Source of the DNA: DASYUM01 sp036001225
GTDB taxonomy: Bacteria; Methylomirabilota; Methylomirabilia; Rokubacteriales; DASRDR01
Reading direction: 5' to 3'
Assembly: GCA_036001225.1 (NCBI GenBank)
Contig: DASYUM010000001.1
Span: 1-13,107 of the forward strand
DNA: 13,107 nucleotides
Positions 1 to 5,385 of this stretch are shown in pieces. The stretch's first letter is position 1, and every line of letters begins with the position of its first letter. The notes beneath the pieces are model-generated. The model did no database searches and was not told the origin of the DNA. It saw nothing but the letters and a program-made list of their open reading frames with translations. A program made the position numbers and the translations under genes.

Positions 1-1
1 C

Positions 2-1024
2 CGGGCGCCGACGCGCTATCGCCGGGCCCTCGGGCTCTGGCTCCGCGACCTCGCGCGGGACCCCACACCGAGCCGGGTCCGGCGCTTCGGCCAGGCGGGC
101 GTCCTCGCCGCCGAGCTGTCCGTGGAGACCCGGCACCTCCACGCGCACTTTCTCCACACGCCGGCCTCCGTCGCCCGCTACGCGGCCGCGATGCTCGGTG
201 GCTCCTACAGCCTCAGCGGCCACGCCAAAGACGTCTGGACCCGGCCGGCGTGGGAGCTCCGCGAGAAACTCGCCGGCGCGCGCTTCTCGGTAACGTGCAC
301 CGCGGCCGGTCGCGCTCACCTGCAAGGGCTGGCCCCCGGAACGCGGGTCGAGCTGGTCTACCACGGACTCGACCGCACCCTCTTCGCGCCGCCACCCTGC
401 TTCGGGTCACCTCGCGACGGCACCGACCCCGCCGATCCGGTCCGGCTCCTCTCGGTCGGCCGGTTTCAGCCCAAGAAGGGCTTCGACGTGTTGCTGCGCG
501 CGCTCGCGGCCGCTCCCTCCCACGCCGTGCTGACGATCGTGGGCTACGGGCCGGCCGAGGCCCGGCTGCGGGCCCTCGCCCGGGCGCTCGGCGTCGAGGC
601 CCGCGTCCGCTGGGCGGGCCAGCTCGCGCAGCCCGCCGTGCGGGCACTCTACCGGGAGAGCGACATCTTCGTCCTCGCCTCTCGGGTCACGCCGGATGGC
701 GATCGCGACGGCCTGCCGAACGCCGTGGCCGAAGCCCTTTCCCAGGGCCTGCCGGTCGTGGCCACCACGGTGGGCGCCCTCCCCGAGGTGATCGAGGACG
801 GGGTCAACGGCCGGCTGGTGCCCCCGGAAGACCCGCCCGCGCTGGCGGCGGCGCTGGCCGGGCTCGTCGGTAACCCCGAGACCCGCCGGCGCCTGGGCAC
901 CGCGGGCCTCCGACGCCTCTCCGACGGCTGGGACCTCGAGGAGGGCGTCGAACGCCTGGCCGCGCTGCTCGGTCCGGCGCTGGCCGAGCCGGCGGTGCTC
1001 GAGCGGGCGACCGCCGATCGATGA
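2..1024 (+). CDS. Glycosyltransferase, GT4 family (5' end cut by window edge)
   Basis: Predicted retaining GT-B glycosyltransferase that would add a sugar from a nucleotide-sugar donor to a growing surface glycan at the inner face of the membrane. The frame is open to the left edge; the GTG at 122 is internal, because the residues before it (ending RRFGQAGVLAAELS) run smoothly into the family-typical HLHAHFLHTPASVARYAA. The visible 340 residues hold the end of the N-terminal Rossmann domain (SGHAKDVWTRPAWELREKL) and the donor-binding C-terminal domain: LLSVGRFQPKKGFDVLL, the GYGP strand-loop, and the donor-site segment DGLPNAVAEALSQGLPVV. It resembles exopolysaccharide/colanic-acid-type GT4 enzymes. 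The substrate cannot be read from sequence. It is probably the first visible gene of the + strand glycan operon, with a spacer of 67 bases to the preferred start of the next gene. Confidence 0.9.
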   Translation, partial: RAPTRYRRALGLWLRDLARDPTPSRVRRFGQAGVLAAELSVETRHLHAHFLHTPASVARYAAAMLGGSYSLSGHAKDVWTRPAWELREKLAGARFSVTCTAAGRAHLQGLAPGTRVELVYHGLDRTLFAPPPCFGSPRDGTDPADPVRLLSVGRFQPKKGFDVLLRALAAAPSHAVLTIVGYGPAEARLRALARALGVEARVRWAGQLAQPAVRALYRESDIFVLASRVTPDGDRDGLPNAVAEALSQGLPVVATTVGALPEVIEDGVNGRLVPPEDPPALAAALAGLVGNPETRRRLGTAGLRRLSDGWDLEEGVERLAALLGPALAEPAVLERATADR

Positions 1025-1030
1025 ACAGGC

Positions 1031-1046
1031 CCGGGCCGGGGCCCGG
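1031..1046 (+). other. Short GC inverted repeat just after the first stop codon
   Basis: CCGGGCC (1031-1037) and GGCCCGG (1040-1046) are perfect inverted arms around two bases, starting six bases after the TGA at 1022-1024. It lies in the only real spacer of the + strand cluster. With no T-run directly after it, it is a weak candidate for an intrinsic terminator; it could equally be an mRNA-end stabiliser or a chance product of high GC. Confidence 0.3.
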
Positions 1047-1080
1047 TACGCCGAACGGTATCGTCGGTGTTTCGTGCCAC

Positions 1081-1084
1081 AGGG
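1081..1084 (+). promoter_or_regulatory. Ribosome binding site deciding the 1092 start
   Basis: AGGG lies seven bases before GTG 1092. No comparable purine run lies at the right distance before the alternative GTG at 1074, so this site favours the shorter N-terminus. Confidence 0.4.
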
Positions 1085-1091
1085 TAGCCCG

Positions 1092-2240
1092 GTGAGCGCC
1101 GTCGCGGCGTTCTACACGCCGCTCAAGCACCCGGACGAGCGTGAGCCGTCCGGCGACCGCCAGATCGCCCGCGCGCTCGTGACCGGGCTCGAGGGCTGTG
1201 GCTTCGCTCCCGAGCTGGCGAGCCGACTCACCGTCTGGCGCCGGCAGTTCGACGCGGCGGAAGCGGAACGGGTGGAGCGCCGGGCGGCACTGGTCGGCCA
1301 CCTGCTGGTCCGCCGCTACCGGCGGCGGCCGCCGGCGACCCGGCCCCGTCTCTGGGTCACCTACCAGAACTACCATCGCTGCCCCGATTTCGTGGGCCCG
1401 GCGGTGGCGACCGCGCTCGACGTCCCCTACGTCCTGGTGGACACCGCGGTCTCGACGAAGAGCCGGCGGACGCCGTTCCGCCCGTGGGCGAGCGCGGCGC
1501 GACTCGCGGTGCGCCGAGCCGACCTCATCTTCGCGATGAGCCCGCGCGACCTGCCGCGCCTCCGCGCGATCCGGGGTCCACGCTTCGCCGCGACGCGCCT
1601 GCGTCTGCTGCCGCCGGCAGTGGATCCGGCGGTCTTCGCCGGGAACCACGGGGCGCGGACGCGTCACCAGGCGGCGCTCACCCGCCGCCTGGCGGCGACC
1701 GAAGGACCGATCCTCCTCTGTGTCGCCATGATGCGGCAGGCGGACAAGCTCGACTCCTACCGCTTGCTGGCGGCGGCCCTCGGCCGAATCCGGGCGCCGT
1801 GGCGGCTGGCGGTGGTCGGCGACGGGCCGGCGCGCGGCGCGGTCGAGACCGCCTTCGCCTCGCTTCCCGCCGAGCGCATCGCCTGGCTCGGTGCCATGGC
1901 GCCGGACGAGCTGCCCCCCCTCTACCTCGGCGCCGACCTTTTCGCCTTTCCCGGCCTCGGCGAGGCCCTGGGGCTCGTGTACCTCGAGGCGGCGGCCGCC
2001 GGACTTCCGGTGGTGGCCTGCGCGGGGCCGGGGCCGCAGGCGATGGTGGCCCCCGACGGGGGACTCCTCACCGCGCCGACGCCGACGGCCTTCGCCGACG
2101 GGCTGGCGGCGCTGCTCACCGACCCGGCGCGACGCGCGGCGATGGGCGCGGCCGCCCGCCGCTTCGTCGCCACCGAGCGGAACGTGGCGGGGTTCGCACG
2201 CGCGCTGGGCGACGGCCTCGCCCTCCTCCAGCTTCCGTGA
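1092..2240 (+). CDS. Glycosyltransferase, GT4-like (GT-B fold)
   Basis: Second predicted nucleotide-sugar-dependent glycosyltransferase of the cluster, 382 residues from the chosen start. The N-terminal half begins VSAVAAFYTPLKHPDEREPS, followed by GDRQIARALV typical of an acceptor domain. The C-terminal half has the donor-domain signatures ILLCVAMMRQADKLDSY, VVGDGPARGAVE and EALGLVYLEAAAAGLPVV, the last with the E-x7-E spacing of GT4 enzymes. An in-frame GTG at 1074 would add six residues, but GTG 1092 has AGGG at 1081-1084, seven bases upstream, and opens directly into the family-like N-terminus, so it is preferred. The stop overlaps the next start (GTGA). The acceptor and sugar are unknown; the cluster implies surface-glycan or glycolipid assembly. 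Confidence 0.85.
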   Translation: MSAVAAFYTPLKHPDEREPSGDRQIARALVTGLEGCGFAPELASRLTVWRRQFDAAEAERVERRAALVGHLLVRRYRRRPPATRPRLWVTYQNYHRCPDFVGPAVATALDVPYVLVDTAVSTKSRRTPFRPWASAARLAVRRADLIFAMSPRDLPRLRAIRGPRFAATRLRLLPPAVDPAVFAGNHGARTRHQAALTRRLAATEGPILLCVAMMRQADKLDSYRLLAAALGRIRAPWRLAVVGDGPARGAVETAFASLPAERIAWLGAMAPDELPPLYLGADLFAFPGLGEALGLVYLEAAAAGLPVVACAGPGPQAMVAPDGGLLTAPTPTAFADGLAALLTDPARRAAMGAAARRFVATERNVAGFARALGDGLALLQLP

Positions 2241-2839
2241 GCCGCTCGCTGTATCTGGCCCTGGTGCGCCACGCGGCCACCGAATGGACGGCCGCCGGCC
2301 GGGTCCAGGGCCAGAGCGACCCGCCGCTCTCCGCCGAAGGTGAGGCCCAGGCCGGCGGCTGGCGCCTGCCCGCCGACCTGACCCGCCTCCACGAGGCCGG
2401 CAGCCTCGGCTGGGCGGCCAGTCCCCTTCAGCGCGCCGCGGCCACCGCGCGCCGGCTGGGCGCCACGGCGCCGCTTCTCGATCCGCGGCTCATGGAGCGA
2501 CACTACGGCGCCTGGCAGGGGCGGCCGCTGGCCGAGGTCGAAGCCTGGCTGGAAGATGGCGGCTGGGACAGCCGGCCCCCCGGCGGCGAGTCGTCGGGCG
2601 AAGTGCTGGCACGCGTGCGCGCGTGGGTCGATGAGGTGGCGGCGGGGCCGGGGCCGGAGACGTGGGTGGTGGTGACACACCTGGGGGTGATCCGCGCGCT
2701 CATCGCGGCGGCCGTCGACTGGGACTTCCGGGCCCCGGCTCCACTTCGCTTCCTGCCGGAGCGCCTGCACCGCGTCCGCCGCCGCGGCGACGGTCATCTT
2801 CAGCTCATCACGCTGAACGAGCCCCTGGCGGCGTTGTGA
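2237..2839 (+). CDS. Histidine phosphatase superfamily protein (phosphoglycerate-mutase-like)
   Basis: A 200-residue cytosolic phosphatase/mutase-fold enzyme of the GpmB/CobC type, which transfers phosphate through a phospho-histidine. The signature LVRHAATEW carries Arg11 and nucleophile His12 (the usual RHG is RHA here). SPLQRAAATARRLG supplies the second arginine, LMERHYGAWQGRPLAEVE the acid-base glutamate, and VVVTHLGVIRALI the second catalytic histidine. Length is normal for the small GpmB-like branch. The start is the GTG whose last two bases form the stop of the preceding glycosyltransferase (GTGA), so translation is probably coupled; no separate Shine-Dalgarno is seen. The substrate is not evident. 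In a glycan operon a sugar phosphate or lipid-linked phosphate is plausible, but alpha-ribazole phosphatase or a generic phosphatase cannot be excluded. Confidence 0.88.
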   Translation: MSRSLYLALVRHAATEWTAAGRVQGQSDPPLSAEGEAQAGGWRLPADLTRLHEAGSLGWAASPLQRAAATARRLGATAPLLDPRLMERHYGAWQGRPLAEVEAWLEDGGWDSRPPGGESSGEVLARVRAWVDEVAAGPGPETWVVVTHLGVIRALIAAAVDWDFRAPAPLRFLPERLHRVRRRGDGHLQLITLNEPLAAL

Positions 2840-4059
2840 GCACCAGCCGGCCGCCGATTCTCTTCTACTGCCAGCACCTGCTCGGACTCGGCCACGCGCA
2901 CCGCGCGGCCGCGCTGACGCGCGCCCTGGTCAAGGCGGGCGAGCGTGTGCTCTTCGTCGCCGGCGGCCCCCCGGTGCCCGGCCTCGACCTCGGCGACGCC
3001 GAGTCGATCGGGCTGCCGCCGCTCGTCGCCGCCGACGCGGCGGCGAGCCGGCTCGCCCTCCCCGACGGCACGCCCCCGCCGGCGGCCTACCTCGCCGACC
3101 GGCGGGCCCGGCTCCTCGCCCTGCTCGCCCACCGCGATCCGGCGTGCGTGCTCCTCGAGCTCTTTCCGTTCGGCCGCCACGCGCTCGCCACCGAGCTGGC
3201 CCCGCTCCTGCTCGCGGTGGGCGACGACCGCCGGCGGCGGGACTCGGCGGCACCGCGGGTCGCGGTGAGCCTGCGGGACGTCGTGGTCAGCAAGGCGAAC
3301 GCCGCCTGGTACGAGCTGGCGGTGCTCGCCGTGGTCTGCCAGAGCGTGGACCGGGTGCTGGTCCACGGCAGCCCCGACGTGATCCCGCTCGATCGCACGT
3401 TCGGCCTGGCCGACCGACTCGGGGCGAGGCTGATCTACACCGGGTACGTCGGAGCGGACTCGGCGCCCCCCGGGCCCGGCGCGCCGAGCGGCGAGGTGGT
3501 GGTGTCGGGCGGCGGGGGGCGCGTGGCGGGTCAGCTCTTCCAGACCGCGCTGGCCGCGCGCCGGCTGTGTCCGGCCGCGGCCGCGCGACCCTGGCGGCTC
3601 CTCACCGGGCCGTATCTGCCGCCGGCGGAGCGGGCGGCGCTCGACGCCGAGGCCGCCGGGTTGCCGGCGGTCGCCGGTCAGCCGGCGGTGACGGTGGAGA
3701 CGTTCCGCGACGACTTCGCGAGCGTGCTGCGCGGGGCCGCTCTCTCGGTGAGCCAGGCCGGCTACAACACGGTGCTCGATGTCGTGCGCAGCGGCGTCCG
3801 GGCGGTCGTGGTGCCCTACGAGGGGAGCGGTGACGAGCAACCGCTGCGGGCGCGGCTCCTGGCCGCGCGCGGCCTTCTCGTCGTGGTCGAGGAACGCGCG
3901 CTCACGCCGGCCGGCCTCGCCGCGGCCATGGAGACAGCGCTCACCCGGCCCGACTTCCCGGCCCCGGCCACCCTCGACCTCGACGGGGCGACCCGCTCGG
4001 CGACGATCGTGGCTTCGCTGGTGGATGGCGTCGTCGCGGCCCGGGAGACCCCCCCCTGA
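2836..4059 (+). CDS. Glycosyltransferase, MurG/GT28-like (COG4671-type)
   Basis: Predicted 407-residue GT-B glycosyltransferase related to MurG and the 'predicted glycosyl transferase' group. The N-terminus PPILFYCQHLLGLGHAHRAA carries the glycine-rich first loop (GLGHAHR) characteristic of that group, followed by FVAGGPPVP. The middle has VAVSLRDVVVSK and DRVLVHGSPDVIPL. The C-terminal donor domain has EVVVSGGGGRVAGQLF and LSVSQAGYNTVLDVVRSGVRA then VVVPYEGSGDEQPLRAR, the S-x-x-G-Y-N-T pocket and E/Q motif typical of GT28-like enzymes. The start is GTG in a GTGA overlap with the phosphatase stop; a longer in-frame extension into the phosphatase gene is a high-GC artefact. The stop again overlaps the next start (CTGA). 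The substrate is unknown; some relatives act on nucleotide-sugar donors and lipid or peptide acceptors. Confidence 0.85.
   Translation: MSTSRPPILFYCQHLLGLGHAHRAAALTRALVKAGERVLFVAGGPPVPGLDLGDAESIGLPPLVAADAAASRLALPDGTPPPAAYLADRRARLLALLAHRDPACVLLELFPFGRHALATELAPLLLAVGDDRRRRDSAAPRVAVSLRDVVVSKANAAWYELAVLAVVCQSVDRVLVHGSPDVIPLDRTFGLADRLGARLIYTGYVGADSAPPGPGAPSGEVVVSGGGGRVAGQLFQTALAARRLCPAAAARPWRLLTGPYLPPAERAALDAEAAGLPAVAGQPAVTVETFRDDFASVLRGAALSVSQAGYNTVLDVVRSGVRAVVVPYEGSGDEQPLRARLLAARGLLVVVEERALTPAGLAAAMETALTRPDFPAPATLDLDGATRSATIVASLVDGVVAARETPP
4043..4048 (+). promoter_or_regulatory. Ribosome binding site for the CTG-initiated methyltransferase
   Basis: GGGAGA lies seven bases before the CTG at 4056, inside the 3' end of the preceding glycosyltransferase. 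It is the best Shine-Dalgarno match of the four overlapping junctions and is the main sequence support for the unusual CTG start. Confidence 0.5.
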
Positions 4060-4559
4060 GCCGGCTCGATTCCCACATCCGGCAGAAGATCGCCCAGCGC
4101 GACTGCATCGACCTCGCCGCCCGCTGGCTCGACGGCGCCGACGGATGGATCGTCGAGTTCGGGCTGGGGACCGGACGCTCGTACTCCCATCTGGTCGAGC
4201 GCTTCCCCGGCCGCCCCGTCTTCTGCTTCGACCGGCGCGACGTCGCGCATCCGCGCTCGCGTCCCCCCGCCGACCACCTCTACCTCGGGGAGTTCGCCGA
4301 CGTCCTCGCCGACCCGGACCTCCACCGCCGCTTCACCGAACGGGTCGCGCTGCTCCACCTCGACCTGGGTTCGGGCGGCCCCGAAGACGACGACGTTCCC
4401 GAGTTCGTGGTGGAGTCGGTCCACGGCTGGCTCCGGCCGCAGGCCGTCGTGCTCAGCGACCAGGCCCTCACGGTGCCGCCGCACTGGCAACTGACGCGTG
4501 TCGATACGCGCGCCGACGTCGCCCACGCGGGCCGCTACCACGTCTACCGGCGGCGATGA
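4056..4559 (+). CDS. Small class I SAM-dependent methyltransferase, CTG start
   Basis: A 167-residue predicted methyltransferase filling the gap between the GT28-like gene and the deacetylase. No ATG, GTG or TTG is found in frame near its 5' end; the first sensible codon is CTG at 4056, giving LSRLDSHIRQKIAQRDCIDL. Motif I is VEFGLGTGRSYSHL (residues 33-46, Glu34-x-Gly36-x-Gly38-x-Gly40). The strand-2 acidic residue is in VFCFDRRDVAHP, and LLHLDLGSGG and AVVLSDQALTVP are the later strands. From memory it resembles the small bacterial family Pfam calls Methyltransf_17, whose members often start MSRLDSFI, which agrees with this start. It overlaps by four bases on both sides (CTGA, ATGA). It could O- or N-methylate a sugar or small acceptor in the glycan pathway; the substrate is unknown. 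Confidence 0.82.
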   Translation: MSRLDSHIRQKIAQRDCIDLAARWLDGADGWIVEFGLGTGRSYSHLVERFPGRPVFCFDRRDVAHPRSRPPADHLYLGEFADVLADPDLHRRFTERVALLHLDLGSGGPEDDDVPEFVVESVHGWLRPQAVVLSDQALTVPPHWQLTRVDTRADVAHAGRYHVYRRR

Positions 4560-5380
4560 GTGATCCCGGCGGCAGGTTCACGGCCTGGGACGAGGCGGCG
4601 TGGAATCTCTTTGCCGCCGAGCTGGACGCCTGGCAGGCGGGCGGGCGCCGAGCCACGTTCTGGTGGCGCGACGACGACGCCGGCTCGCCTCACCCGGGAC
4701 TCGAGCGCGTGCTCGCCCTCGCCGCCCGCGCCGGTGTCCCGCTCGGCCTGGCCGTGGTGCCGGACTGGCTGACTCCCGAAGTCAAGGCCGCGATCGCCGC
4801 CGCCCCGCCATCCGTCGTCGTGCTCCAGCACGGCTGGGCTCACGCCAACCACGAGCCCCCCGCGCCGGGTGGCGGCAAGGTGCGCCCGGCCGAGTTCGGG
4901 CCGGCCCGACCGCCGGACGTGGCCGTCGCCGAGGCGACGGCGGGCTGGGCGCGGCTACGCGGCGCGCTCGGCGAGCGCGCCTGGCCGGCATTCGTGCCGC
5001 CGTGGAACCGGATCGCCCCCGCCGTCGTCGCGCGCCTGCCGGCGGTCGGCTATCGAGCCCTCTCTGGCTTCGGGCCGCGCGCGACGGCCGAGGCGGCGCC
5101 CGGGCTCCACCAGCTCAACTGTCACGCCGACCCGATCCGCTGGCGGGAGGCGCGACGGTTTGCCGGCCCCACGGCGACGCTGGCTCGCCTCCGCGAGCAC
5201 CTGGCCGACCGGCGGACCGGCCGCGCCCACCCCGAGGAAGCGACGGGCCTGCTCACCCATCATCGGGACATGGACGCGGAGTTCTGGGCGTTTCTGGAGG
5301 AGTGGCTGACGCGGGTGGGAATCCACCGGGGAGCGGCGTTCCCGCCGATCCCGGCCCTGCTCGAGGCCGCCGTCAGTTGA
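4556..5380 (+). CDS. Polysaccharide deacetylase family protein (NodB-like)
   Basis: Predicted 274-residue metal-dependent carbohydrate esterase that would remove acetyl (or similar acyl) groups from N-acetylated sugars. The metal-site aspartates are in FWWRDDDAGSPHPGLERVL (Asp39-41), replacing the classical TFDDG. LQHGWAHANHEP contains the H-x3-H metal pair (His92, His96). FVPPWNRIAPAVV corresponds to the arginine/aromatic motif, and TGLLTHHRDMDAEFW near the C-terminus carries the last histidine motif. No signal peptide or membrane segment is visible, so a cytosolic lipid-linked or soluble substrate is more likely than mature wall polymer. ATG overlaps the methyltransferase stop (ATGA). It is the last gene of the + strand operon and ends head-on, with an 8-base overlap, against the kinase gene. 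Confidence 0.87.
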   Translation: MSDPGGRFTAWDEAAWNLFAAELDAWQAGGRRATFWWRDDDAGSPHPGLERVLALAARAGVPLGLAVVPDWLTPEVKAAIAAAPPSVVVLQHGWAHANHEPPAPGGGKVRPAEFGPARPPDVAVAEATAGWARLRGALGERAWPAFVPPWNRIAPAVVARLPAVGYRALSGFGPRATAEAAPGLHQLNCHADPIRWREARRFAGPTATLARLREHLADRRTGRAHPEEATGLLTHHRDMDAEFWAFLEEWLTRVGIHRGAAFPPIPALLEAAVS

Positions 5381-5385
5381 CGGCG
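5368..5385. terminator. Inverted repeat spanning both convergent stop codons (possible shared terminator)
   Basis: CGCCGTCA (5368-5375) and TGACGGCG (5378-5385) are perfect 8-base inverted arms around GT. The + strand stop TGA is 5378-5380 and the - strand stop (TCA on this strand) is 5373-5375, so each stop sits at the mirror position in one arm. There is no T-run on either side and the loop is only two bases, so a role as a bidirectional terminator is possible but weakly supported. Confidence 0.3.

Noticed and set aside
122..124. GTG as the true start of the first glycosyltransferase
   Set aside because: The frame is open to the window edge and the upstream residues look like the family's N-terminal domain, so the gene starts outside the window.
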